Assembly: GCA_022575985.1 (NCBI GenBank)
Contig: JAKSXM010000137.1
Coordinates: 17,316,001-17,380,000, forward strand
DNA length: 64,000 nucleotides
DNA from: Anagrus nilaparvatae
Taxonomy: Eukaryota; Arthropoda; Insecta; Hymenoptera; Mymaridae
Reading direction: 5' to 3'
Positions 47,722 to 59,204 of the stretch are shown here, one piece after another. A program made the translations under genes and the position numbers. Numbering within the stretch: the first letter of the stretch is position 1; the number at the start of each line of letters is the position of its first letter. Below the pieces are notes generated by a model. The model was not told the origin of the DNA. It searched no databases and saw nothing but the letters and a program-made list of their open reading frames with translations.

Positions 47722-47744
47722 TTTTTTTTTTTTTTTTTTTTTTA
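47722..47744 (+). terminator. RNA polymerase III terminator (T-run)
   Basis: Twenty-three T in a row begin three bases after the tRNA, far more than the four or five needed for pol III termination. Confidence 0.9.
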
Positions 47745-49283
47745 ATTTTTAATATATTAACCATTTTTTATATTATTGTATATTTTTATTTAATTTAATT
47801 TTTTATTTTTTTGTAAAATAATTAATTATTTTTTATAGTCTGACTAAATAATAAAATTGAATCATTAATTTAAAAAAAAAAAAATTATCCTAATTAAAAA
47901 AATTTTTTTTTAAATTATTTTCAATAAACGACTTTATTTTTAAGTAAAAATAAATAAATTATAACAAGCAAAACCATAAAAATTTATATAAATTACTCAA
48001 AAATAATATTTTAATACAAAGCGATTTCTTATTTGTTTATTAAAAAAAGAAAAAAAAAATTATTACAAATTTTTTCCAATAATCATTGAAATAAAAATTC
48101 TTTTGAATACAAGACAGAGAAAGTTTGAAAAAAAATTGTTATTTTTTTAAAATTAATGTCTTAACTTTAAAAAAAGCATATAGAATTCATTATTAATTTT
48201 AATCGAACAAAGTCATTCGCACGTTCATCTTCCCAAAAAAAACCTTTTTTTTTTACAAATAACCTTCATTTTTTATTACAATAAAAAAAAGTTAAAAATA
48301 CCTTTAGTTTATTATCTTCGAAATCAAGAATAATAATATTTTTTTTTATACGTGTAAAGAAAAAAAAATCTTTTATTCGTTGAATCGTTAAAATCGGTTA
48401 ACAAGTACCCTCCGCTGAGAATCTCATCGATAAATTTCTTTTTTTTTATATAAAAAACAGAATTATTATACGACATTTTTACTCCCTCTGATCATTACTT
48501 TAACTACACTGAGCAAAAAAAACCTTAAAATAATCAAAGTGCTTTTATTTATATGTACATTAACACATCTCCATTATTAGAATCGACTCACGTATATCAA
48601 TAAATTGTCTTGATTGTACTTGAAAAAAATTTTTTTATAATGAATTTTCACTTGTACTCTTAGTTATTAAATTAAAAAGCAAAAAGAAAAATATGTTTTT
48701 TTATTAATTTAATAACTTTGTCATACATCAACAACGCAGATTAAATTTTTATGTAACAATTTTTTCTTTTAATTATCGATTAGAATCTTTATAAGGTTCT
48801 AAAAGTTTTTAATTGATTTTATACGTGAGATTAAATTTTAAGAAAATATATATATTAATACGTTCATTAACAGTGATTTTCAATTAAATTAAATTACCTT
48901 CGAGTTGTGTGTTTCTCTATTAAAACATAAATTTTTATATACCAATCGGGAATAGGAAAACTCTCTTTGATGATAGTCGATTTTAATGAAGCTATGATGA
49001 GAACATTATTTATTTAATATTTTTTTTTTTAACTTTTAATGTTTATATAACGTGTTTGTGTTTATGAGACTATTTGTTGTTATTAAATGTGTAAACTCTT
49101 AATTATTTGAGCAATAAAAATAGTTTCATTTTTGATGGAAAATTGCGAATTTCAAAAAATAAAGTTAATTAATTAATCTATGTAAGAGCATTGTTAAGTT
49201 TGTTTCTCTAATTTTAACTTCGAGATGGGATTTTTCTGTCCTGAATTTTTGTTTCGAGTTTTTGATGCAAAATCTATTTTTTG
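47745..49283. other. AT-rich stretch, no gene recognised
   Basis: Homopolymer-rich. Nothing supported besides the tRNA terminator at its left edge. Confidence 0.5.
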
Positions 49284-49871
49284 AACGATTAGTGCCAATG
49301 CGCAATAAACCGAGCCACTTAAAATATCTAGCAACTGAACATCCAATAACAAGCTATTTTAGGCTAATTTTACGAACAAACGGTGACATTTTAATAATAA
49401 AGCTTATTACTCGATAATTAATTATTACTTTTTACTTAAATATTATTCGGGCATAGCTAAATTCGAAAATCAACATTAAATAATTCAATCTGAGGGCTAA
49501 AAAGCTAAAAAATTTAGCATTCTCACCAAATCGAAATTTTTAACCTTTTCAAACCTTATTTAATTATAAGGTTTTAAGCTTTTAGATCAAATGCTATTAT
49601 AAATTTTTTATGCTAATTTTTAAATTTAGCAACCTCAAAAACTCCCAAATATAAATTTTTCCCAAAAAATAAAAATAATAAGCTTTTTTATTTTTGACCC
49701 CCATTTTGCTCGTAAAATAGACTTGAAATCGCTTTTTTTGAACCCTTAATATATATTTTTAAAGGATTAAAGGTTCACTAAAAAACTAAAATACTGATGA
49801 GTTAGTTAGATTGAAAATTAAAACTTTTAGATTTAAGTGGCAAGTTTTGTTCGTACCAGCACTAATGGGTT
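49284..49871. mobile_element. 588-bp element with imperfect terminal inverted repeats
   Basis: The left end AACGATTAGTGCCAATGCGC then AATAAACCGAGCCACTT aligns with the reverse complement of the right end, AACCCATTAGTGCTGGTACG then AACAAAACTTGCCACTT, over about 37 bp with scattered mismatches. The interior is AT-rich and non-coding, with CTAAAAAGCTAAAAAATTTAGC-like small hairpins. No target duplication is obvious. Confidence 0.6.
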
Positions 49872-52734
49872 AAATCAAAAAAAAAAATTGTAAACTAAAT
49901 TATATAATAAGAATAAAATTTTGAAAATTACCTTATATAGATGAAAAAATAAATTTAAACATAAATCTTATTTAAAGAAATGAGGAAAATAAATTTATAA
50001 TCTAAATGTATATAAATAATTTTCTAAATAAGACAAGACGAAAAAGTGAGGGTGAATCGTTTGATTCTTTGGTGTACTAATTGTCGAGATGCGTAAACTG
50101 TGTGACTAGGTGTTCTATTTTGAGAACTGGAAAACTTATAATTTTCTTTTTACTACATGTCTTTATTACATTTTATGTTTATATATAACAGTTCTTCAAA
50201 TTTTTCTCGCATTCCCTAAAGAAGAATTTAAAAATTAGAATAGGCGCCAGTGTTATACTTTAATTTTTATTTTAGCAATAAAAAATTTTATTAGTAAATA
50301 AGAAAAATAGAATAAATTATTATTTAGCCTTATACGAAAGAATTTTAGCGAATTGGGCACAGAATTTGTTCGAGTACTTTGGAGATGGTGGGTGGGGATT
50401 CATTTTGCCTCGTTTCAAGGTATATGTTTTAAATACCTTTTTTACCTTAAAACGATGTTTTTCATTTGACATTCTTAAGCTACTGATAAAAATCGCATGA
50501 TGTGAAATTTTTGCATAAAAGTCAAAAGAATATTATGTAACAAATATGAAATAATTTTATAATAATAAAAATAAACAACTATTAAATTGTATTTACTACA
50601 AATACTATGTATACAAAACATTAAAAAATAAAATCAATAATGCATGCCAAGTTCACTGATTCATTCAAATATATATAAATATAGTATAATATATATCTAT
50701 ATAAACATTGTTTATACCCAGTCAATCATATATAAAAATATTTACTTCGAATCATCAAATATTAATATTCATAATCATAATGCTCATCAAACATTTAGCG
50801 TCATTTAGAATCAATACTATGGAATTTCATGCAAACAGTATTCCCTTGAAAGTTTAATTTTAAAATAAGATTAAAATTTAAATGATGACCATTCTATTAG
50901 CTCAAACCCAAATTTAGCAAGGTTTTATCAAAACGTTTAATTTTATCCTGGAGAACATTTTTTAATCTATCAAGTATGCTCAATTTTACCCTCAGGTAGG
51001 GTCAAGGATGGGGTGGTTGACATCGATGCGGATTTGGTCACTTATTACTTTTTATAAATAGAAGCTGAATAACTAGAAAAAACTTGATTACAGGGGTTCA
51101 CAATGAAAAAAAAAATATATTTTGTAGAGAATTTTTTTTTTTTTGTTAATTAATTTTAAAACCTCGGTTTTTTCCGTTTTTAATATTAAAACTTACTTAA
51201 TATACTTATTTAATATTAACTTATTTAGGTATTATAAACGTTTTTGGGTCTAAAAACGCTTGACATTTAATTCTACACCGGTTTTAAGTCATTAATTTCT
51301 AATTGTGTCGAAAACTACCCCCTCGACCCTAGTAACTTTCAAAGATTCTAACTCTCAGAATTAAAATAATAATACCCTAGGAAGATTATTTTGCCCTTGA
51401 AAATCCATTTGCATCAATTAGCATAAAAAATACTCTTACGTCAATAATATGATATTTCTAACTTAATTAAACAACGTTCTTTTACAGTGTACCATCATTG
51501 ACGTAAGAGTATATACTTTTTGTTATTTAAAAAAGAAAAAAATTAAATGTCAGTTAAAGTATTAATACGTATATAAAAATTTTTGGGAATCCTCGACACA
51601 GTTATTTTGGTAACTATAATATACACAAAAAACTTTTAAAATATCGAACTATATAAAATGTGCATAAGAAAATTTGATGTTTATTTTGACATTGAAAAGA
51701 TTTTTGCCTTTAAAAAATATTTTATTATTATTATTATTTAATGTAAAAAGTAAATCAATGCCAATGTTAAAAGATCTTGCCTAAAAAAATTTTTTAATTT
51801 ATGCCGGAAGATTAATTTATAAGATTTAAATGATTTACTTTAGCCAAAATATTAAAGCATTAAAACGTCAATTTACATAAAACGTTTTTTTTTTAAATGA
51901 ACATTGGAGGAAGTACAAAAAAATTACTTTTTTTATATTAAAATACTTAAGTTTTCAATTGACATTTACTATCTCTGAATTCTAAAAAATTATGTTAATA
52001 TTTATGATGCATTTTAGCAATTTACGTTACTGAATTTTTTTAAACATTATTTTATAAGCTTACGAGTATTAAAAAATTGAATAATACCAAAAAAATTATT
52101 AAGCGAAAAAACCTTCGAAAATAATTATCTGAATCCGCAACCTAAATCATTAAACTTCTCATAGAAGTTCATTAATAAATCTTTGAAAACTATTTGAATA
52201 TGATTAAAAAAAACGTTCTTTGACATAACTATTCAAATTCAATTGTGACTACCACAGGGTTACAATAAAAATATGTATAAAATTTACTATTTAATAATAA
52301 TTTTAAATCCATGAATTTCGCAAAATATTAAAACTTTCTAAATTATTTTAAAATGTCTTAATTAAAATATTTTTATTTGCTTAGAGAATAATCATTAAAA
52401 ATGTTGTTAAAAATAAATAGGTATTCAAGAAAAAAAAATTAATTAGTTAACAAATTAGTGATTAGCACATAAATATTAATTTTTTTTCTTAATTAATGTA
52501 GAATTTAAATATTACATTAAAAGAAAAAAATTATGTTTTTCTATGTAAGTAGGTAGTAATGCTTAAATCAACTATTTTACTGTGAAAAATGAAAGCGCAA
52601 AATGTACTTGACATATGATGGAAATCACTTCCAAAGAGGTTATATATTTTAATCTTAAAAAAAAATAATAAATAAATAAAAGAAATATATTATATATTTA
52701 TATATAAACGAGACGTATAGTAACGGTGATGATT
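49872..52734. other. AT-rich stretch with a short perfect hairpin
   Basis: No gene recognised. A 15-bp perfect inverted repeat, TACTCTTACGTCAAT (51431-51445) and ATTGACGTAAGAGTA (51497-51511), encloses a 51-bp loop that includes TTTTACAGTGTA. It may be a tiny MITE or a structured RNA, with no evidence either way. Confidence 0.5.
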
Positions 52735-52805
52735 ATATGTTGTCATTTGGGTTTTATCCAGGTCATCCTTTTTCCGGATGTCGAGGCGGCGGAGGTGGCA
52801 CTTGT
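52735..52805. other. Compact GC-rich island, possible exon or conserved element
   Basis: Some 65 bp (CATTTGGGTTTTATCCAGG; GGTCATCCTTTTTCCGGATG; TCGAGGCGGCGGAGGTGGC) stand out sharply from the AT-rich surroundings. On the minus strand an open frame of 47 codons crosses it (core CHLRRLDIRKKDDLDKTQMT, stop near 52700). Another frame reads PPPPPRHPEKG then stop. TACAAG before it is only a weak acceptor. I cannot tell coding from conserved non-coding DNA. Confidence 0.3.
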
Positions 52806-53149
52806 ACATACATATATCAGAAAATTTTAAGTGTTATATTTTATATTATTTTCAACTTATGAAGAAATTTGAAGAACAGGAAAAAGATGGTTTGCTTGCT
52901 TTCTTTTATATGACAAACTTGACGCTTTGAGTGTTTCTAAGACTTGTTTAATTTATAAAGATTAGAATTTTGATAGACATAATTTAAAACGATAATAAAT
53001 TACTTTTTTTCTACTTTTATTAAAATAATTCTGATGGAAAACGTTAGGCGAAGCTTTTTCGAGATTTTTGAGGCCGTGCAAGTTTTTTACACCCGTTTCA
53101 AGGACTTAAAAGCAAACACTAGTTAGTATACAGGAAAATAAAAAGAAGT

Positions 53150-53560
53150 TGCAATAGCATTAAAAGCAAAACAAGCAAGAGGAACTTCGAAAACAGCAGT
53201 AATTAAAAAAAGGGACTGGAAACAAGAAAGCAACAGTAATTACATAAATAAAAAGAGACTAATAATTAATCAAGAAACTCAATAATTAACTAAGAAACTA
53301 ATAATTAATCAGCAAGTTACGTGAAACTGAGATAGAAGCGTTTGATGCTAAAACTGAGAAGACAGAATCAGGGTACAAGCAACTTCAAGCAAAAAGAAAA
53401 GGATGCAGAAGCCTAGACAGCAAAATTTTACACCTAGGCAGTAAAAATAACCTGGTGGAAAGCAAGAAAGCAAGATCACTAAACAGAACACTTTGGCCTC
53501 TGAACGGACAAGAAATAGTGTAATGGAAGACAAAGAAACAAATAGAGGAAAGTTGAAATG
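53150..53560. other. Purine-rich, strand-asymmetric segment
   Basis: About 400 bp with a marked excess of A+G on the plus strand, including direct repeats of ACTAATAATTAATCAAGAAAC type near 53245-53310. The plus strand holds a Lys/Glu/Ser-rich open stretch (from about 53318, LRETEIEAFDAKTEKTESGY onward), uninterrupted for about 65 codons but with no family signature. It could be the remains of a charged, repetitive coding region or of a non-coding transcript. The minus-strand frame at 53348-53599 is its shadow. Confidence 0.35.
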
Positions 53561-53739
53561 GCTAGGTTCCAAATAGAGAGATACTCCAAGCGGACACAAA
53601 GCGCTGCTTCAGATATCTTGGCTATTAGCATTATTAGCATGCCTGTGAAGGCCTATACAGGATGGCTGCTTGCAACAAATGTGACAAGGCTCAAAATTAA
53701 AAAAAAACTCAATTTTTTAAGTTACGCATCTGGCTCAAA

Positions 53740-54010
53740 TTTCTGATCCCACGGGAATACGCATGCGTCCCGATGTATCGCGGGTGCTAGAGAAACCTGG
53801 TGGAAGGGGGATAGAGTGGGGGGGGGTGTTTTTTCGGCTTCGCCTCGGAAGGTAATTTACGTGCGATTTGGGCCATTCTTTACTTTTCTGGACTCGAGCC
53901 GTAAATATACTATTTTTAAAGTTCCGTTATTCCACGAGTACCTTGACGTTCATAGACCTAATACATTTTATTATATCACTGTTAGTGAGATTTTAAAGGA
54001 TTTTTAATTG
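53740..54010. repeat. CpG-richer unidentified repeat
   Basis: Contains ACGCATGCGTCCCGATG, a run of ten G (about 53818-53827) and TTCGGCTTCGCCTCGGAAGG, then normal AT-rich sequence. G-runs of this kind in the window mark repeat elements, so I read it as an unidentified repeat and not as the coding frame at 53816-54007. Confidence 0.4.
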
Positions 54011-54139
54011 GGAGAGATTAGACTGAAATAATAAAAGATATTGGAGAATTCCACTTAAAAATGATATTTAATTTGAATGAATTAAACAGAATAGTGAATA
54101 TTAATGCGATAAAGGAGTACGTTTTCTATCTAAATAAAA

Positions 54140-54330
54140 ATGTGGTTACGTAACGCACGATATTTGCCGTTCGAGAGTTTGGCAGCGAGAGTGCGAGCGC
54201 GCGCATGCCGTGAAACCCGAACCCGGTACAACCCGGTAGAACGCGTTAGTTATCCTAGAGAAGGTGCGGTTTCTGAGAGTAGTGGGGGAACAAGCTCTCT
54301 GCACTCTCTCATATTTATATGTGTTTTTGT
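54140..54330. promoter_or_regulatory. CpG-rich island
   Basis: Dense in CpG (GTAACGCACGATATTTGCCG; GCGAGAGTGCGAGCGCGCGC; GAACCCGGTACAACCCGG), the strongest such patch in the window. Opposed open frames on both strands (54140-54364 plus; 54146-54352 minus) merely reflect the lack of AT-rich stops. It could be a promoter, or a TE end. No adjoining gene was recognised. Confidence 0.3.
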
Positions 54331-54459
54331 AGGTTTTTTGAATCTCAGTCAATTATTTATTTAAACTATCATAATATATAAACTTTTTAATATTTCAATT
54401 ATTTATTTGAATGTTATAAAATTTAAATTTTTGAACACAATTTTCCTGATCTAAGGGAT

Positions 54460-54620
54460 AAGGGGGGCCGAAGGCCCCGTGCGTGCGCTAATTATTACGT
54501 TTTAAACCCATTTATTGTTATAAAGGCACCCCTAGGATTTAGGTTAGGTTAGGCTAGCCGGGGGGGGCGAGGTGCACTTAAAGGGACGTTTTAAACCTAT
54601 TTCTTATTATAAAGATCCCC
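54460..54620. repeat. G-rich repeat with two diverged 85-bp units and a (TTAGG)3 motif
   Basis: GTTTTAAACCCATTTATTGTT...AAGGCACCCCTAGGA and GTTTTAAACCTATTTCTTATT...AAGATCCCCCTAGAA are two tandem units about 85 bp apart. Between them lie TTAGGTTAGGTTAGG (54539-54553) and a run of G. GGGGGGCCGAAGGCCCCG at 54465-54482 forms a hairpin. TTAGG is the insect telomere unit, but three copies may be accidental. Confidence 0.55.
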
Positions 54621-55775
54621 CTAGAACATGCATTTTATAACAGTAAAATAGTAGGATTCCCATATATTTATGACGAGTATACTCGTCATACCGCACTAAG
54701 GGGTTAAATCCATTCTAAATAAAAGAAAATTTATATCTGATAAAATCTGGTTAGATCTAATTAGGTCTGATTTTAGTGAGCTATAAAACAGATTTGACCA
54801 AAATTGATTTGTTTCCCGGTTAGAAAAAAAAAATATAAATGTACTTTATCTAAAATACAAATTATAAATTCAAAAATGTTTGCAACAGACCGTGACTTTG
54901 AGATGTCAAGGTTGAAACGTTTAAATTTTCTTTTCTTATAATATTTTATATAAGAAATGAAATAAAATAATTATTATACATAGAATAAAATGAAAAATAA
55001 ACTATATAATAAGTATCTGCCTAAAAATTTAAATGAAAATAAATTACAATCACAATAAATTGTTACTACATAGTAAAAAAATAAAAGAATAAAAGAAAAT
55101 AAAAATTTATATACGGTCTATGTAAGTTCTATAATTACATTTTGTCTCTAATAATATATAAAGAAAGAAAAACCTTTTGATCGATGATATGTTTTATAAT
55201 ATCAAAAGAAGACAAAAGGAAGAGATAGATCGGAATGAATTTGGCTTTAAGTATTATCTCTCGACAAATGGAATTTAGGACAATTCGGCGAAAAACTTTT
55301 AATTTTAAACTTTATAATACACTATTTATTTATTTAAGAGTTTATATGGTATAAAATTTTTAATACTTTATTTTAATTTTTTTTTTTAAGTAATATTATT
55401 TTATGCACTATTTTTGGATTTTAATTATTTATTAAATATCTGTAAAAATATTTATTAGTTTATGTATGCAAAAGATGGTGTTAAAATTATTTTATTTTGG
55501 CCAAATAAATATATTTTGAAAATGAAACAGACTTTACTTTACTTTTTAAGTTTTTTACTTTTTTTTCAATTTTTGAAGAATTTGTTTTATGAAGAAGACC
55601 TTGACTTTCAAAAGTTTATGTAAATAGGTATAAATTATGTTTTTATATTATAATTTTAACTATAAATAAATAATTTATTTTTTTCTGTATAACATCATTT
55701 TTGCATTAGGAAATTGCTATAAATTGGTCCAAAAAGCCAGAAAAGCCCCTCGCTCGTTAACTTAAATTCTAATTC
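54621..55775. other. AT-rich stretch, no gene recognised
   Basis: A small palindrome, TGACGAGTATACTCGTCA (54672-54689), is perfect over 18 bp. Otherwise nothing supported. Confidence 0.45.
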
Positions 55776-55988
55776 TGAAGTCAATTTTTAAAATTGAAAA
55801 TGGTGGATTCTAAATTATGGATGTGTAACCATAAAATTAGCAGTGTAGAACAGTTTCAAAGTGAAATTTTTTAAATTTATTGTGGTGCATCCAAAGAAGT
55901 TAAAAATGCCTTAAATAATTGAATTCCATCTGAAATAGCCAATATTTTGGATTTCTAAATTCAAATTTGAAAATGCTGACTTCAAGAT
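55776..55988. repeat. Weak foldback repeat
   Basis: TGAAGTCAATTTTTAAAATTG on the left and, reverse-complemented from the right, TGAAGTCAGCATTTTCAAATT line up, followed inwards by TGGATTCTAAAT-type matches. The arms are diverged and the interior is AT-rich. Confidence 0.4.
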
Positions 55989-56349
55989 CGTTATAATCAA
56001 TGTCATAATAAATTCATTAATTAATAAAAAAATACCTAAAATTACATAAATTGCTAATTTCGAGGTTAATAATTAATTATTTTGAGCTTTACATTTTGAA
56101 GCCCTAATTATAAAATCGAGATTAAAGGTATGAAAAACCTTCAAAGAGTATCAGAATTTGGCTCAATAACTAACATATTTTAAGAATTTTGTTTAGCATT
56201 CCTATTTTTTTTAATTTTTTGCTTATTAAGGACAAAAAATTGATAAAACTTCTGAATTATTTTTAACAAGTTTCATCCTAATAACTGATAGTTAATTATG
56301 AAACAGTCTAGTTTCCGTATTTTATCATATTCAAACAGTTTACTATATA

Positions 56350-56622
56350 CAGGCACGTATCCAGAAGGGGGGGAGGGCTAGGAGGCCACGACCGAAATGA
56401 AAATTTTTATTAAAAATGGGAATATTTTAAGCCCTATTTTCAAAAATTTTTTAATTGTTTATTAAGAAATATAATTTTTGAACAATTTAAAATAAGAAAC
56501 AATTAAATTTTGATTCATACTAAACAAATTTACTAAAAAAATTATTAGTATGATTGAGTTCTGCCCCATCCCCCCTGAAATTTGTTATCCCCCGAAGAAA
56601 AAAATTTCTGGATACGTGCCTG
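56350..56622. mobile_element. 273-bp hAT-like MITE
   Basis: Termini CAGGCACGTATCCAGAA and, inverted, CAGGCACGTATCCAGAAAT are nearly perfect inverted repeats. TATATA flanks both ends directly (56344-56349 and 56623-56628), a six-base match; the expected hAT eight bases do not fully match. CAGG-start termini of this type are common in insect hAT MITEs. The minus-strand frame at 56520-56783 crosses the right end and is not a gene. A decayed relative lies at 39819. Confidence 0.8.
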
Positions 56623-58786
56623 TATATAATACATCTGGCTAAAAAGTATCTTTTGTATATTTTTATTAAAAACAAAACAAAAAGGAAAATATTAAAAAAA
56701 TATAAGCAAAATAACACTTGTTGAATATTTTTCTTAATATAAAGAATTTCAAAAATTAAATAACTATATACATATATATACACGAATTTATATTAAATTC
56801 ACTGCCAGTTCAAAATAAATAATCAAAAGAACGTTAACCCTCTTTGAAAAAATAAATAAAATGTCGATCTTGCTAATTAAAAATATTAAAATTATAAAAA
56901 TTGTTTATATCGAACTTTTTGTATGTAATTCCTTTTTTACGTATTCGAGTTTATAAGTTTGTAACCAAAATTTCATTCTAGCTTCATTATAATAAAATAA
57001 ATTATTAAATATAATTTTTTTGTATAATCTTTTAAAACTCAGACTTCTGTTATCTCATAATTACCTATTTTTATAATAGGATTCCATAAAAATGAATAAA
57101 TGAATCCCTTATCTCACGATGAAGCGAAAAAAAAAATTTCCTTTAAGTTAATGTCCATATTTTAGGAATATTTGTTTAACGCAGAGGCTCGTTAATTATA
57201 TGATTCCCTGACTATAAGTATTTTAAAAAAAGTCAAAGGCGCTTCTCTCATTTAGTTTTGTAGGTGTAAGACTGGTTGTCGATTATTTTGGCATAATGCC
57301 AATTTTTGAATATGAGCTACTAGACCCACGCATCTTATACTTGCATACCATCCCAATAAATAATCGAAGCAAAAAGTTAAAATTGCTGCCAAATTTCGTT
57401 TGTGTCGCGTAAGGCTATTTTATTTTATTTCTTTTAATTTTATTCTTTTTTATTATTACAATAAAATACACAAATTTTGTTTTTGATTAAACTAGTAACT
57501 AGGGTAATTTTGTTAGTTATAGTAAATAATCAGGTATTCAAATTTGGAAAATATCTAATTTAATTTATTTGCATTTTTTGTGTTTCTTTGCTAACATTCA
57601 ACGTAGCATATTGAAAAATTAGAAAAATTCTTCCAGAAACCACCAAACAAAAAGATTTTTAGATTTCCTTTTTGAATTCTAAATAAAAGCTCGCTAATAT
57701 TAGAGAAAACAACGCCAACTCGAATGTATGAATATATTAAACGTCGGAGTTTTCGTTATTAGAATCGTTATATGAATGTATATTGTAAATATTAGTAAGC
57801 ATGAATGAACGTAAGAACATTAAATCATTGTATTTTTGTTTTTATTGTAAAGAAGAAAAATCATAATAATACTTGGAATGAAATTATATTTGCAAATGAC
57901 TAAAATATAAAAATATTTTGAACTATAAATTTTTTTATTTCTTGTTAATTAAAAATATTCTTAATTTTTTGTTGTGTTGATGAAACTATGGAAATTATTT
58001 AAAAAATTTTTTTTTTTAGTTCTAAATTGGATGATTAATAGAAAAATAAATTTTTATTCGAATCCAAACGAAGATAACCTTACTTATTGATAGCCTGATC
58101 CATAATTGAATGTGTTTATATTTTCTCTTATGTATCAGTCAATAAACATCAAAAATATGATAATAATACTTAAATTCATGAAACTAAATTTTTTCAATCA
58201 AAAAATTCTAAATTTAAATTTTGTAATATTTATTAAATATTAATATTTTAAGCGAAAATCCAAGGATTTTCTTTTATATTTTAAACGATCGCATCAAAAA
58301 CTAATATTAACAAATATTTTTTATTATCTACATTTTTTAACGAATGTTTTAAGAAATATAAACCTATAACATATATATATATGACATAATTTTACAAAAT
58401 ACATAAATTTTTCAAAAATATATATAATAATAATTAAGACATTATTATTATAATTATTATATAAAACTTATGTCAAATGATGTTATAGTTAATATCATTT
58501 TTATTGTATTTATATTATGTTGTTTTTGTTTTTAGAACTTTTTTAAAAACTAGGGCAAAAGTACGCTAATTTTAATATTTTAAAATAATATCTTAAATAT
58601 TCTTTCCAATATTATGCTTTTTATGTATATAATAAATGTCTTCATTATCAAAACTTTATGATTTTCAATCATTTAATGTATTTTTTATTAACGGAAATTC
58701 ACATTTAATTATTTTTTGCTTACCAATTTTTTAGTATATTTTAAAGAATTTTATTGTTAAATTAATTAATTTATAGTGAATACATG
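56623..58786. other. AT-rich stretch, no gene recognised
   Basis: Bases 57180-57420 are slightly GC-richer; nothing recognisable in them. Confidence 0.45.
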
Positions 58787-59204
58787 CACTATAAAAAGTA
58801 ACTTTCCTATATTAAAAATTAGAACAATTTCGAAAAATTATTAAATTTTCGAAAAAAATTGTAAATATTCGAAAAAAATCGTAAATTTACTAAATTTAAT
58901 ATATTTTCGAAAAATTCAAGTATTCTCGATTTTTTTTGTGAATCTGCAAGAAAAATTGATAATTTACAATTTTTTTTCGAAAATTTACAAATTTTTGTAA
59001 ATTTCCGAAAAATAGTTGTGAATTTACAACATTTTTCGTAAAATCACAAAAAAAAATCGAGAATTCTCGAATTTTTCGATAATATATTAAATTTAGTTAA
59101 TTTATGATTTTTATTGAATATTTACAAAAATTTTTGAAAATTCACTAATTTTTCGAAAAAATTCTATTTTTTTTGTAAATCTAAGAAAGTTACTTTTTAC
59201 AGTG
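58787..59204. mobile_element. Palindromic MITE, family A (copy 2, well preserved)
   Basis: The left end CACTATAAAAAGTAACTTTC and the right end GAAAGTTACTTTTTACAGTG are inverted repeats. The whole 418 bp folds back on itself through alternating GTAAATTTAC, TTTTTCGAAAA and AATCGAGAA blocks. It matches the element at 8109-8507 in order and spacing of blocks, so the two are copies of one family. Confidence 0.85.

Noticed and set aside
53348..53599. Cys- and Phe-rich minus-strand frame
   Set aside because: It is the complement of the purine-rich segment, and its hydrophobicity is a composition artefact.
54140..54364. Opposed open frames in the CpG-rich island
   Set aside because: Lack of stops is explained by GC content; neither has a recognisable domain and they cannot both be real.
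54539..54553. (TTAGG)3 read as a telomere or subtelomere boundary
   Set aside because: Only three units inside a G-rich interspersed repeat, with ordinary sequence on both sides.
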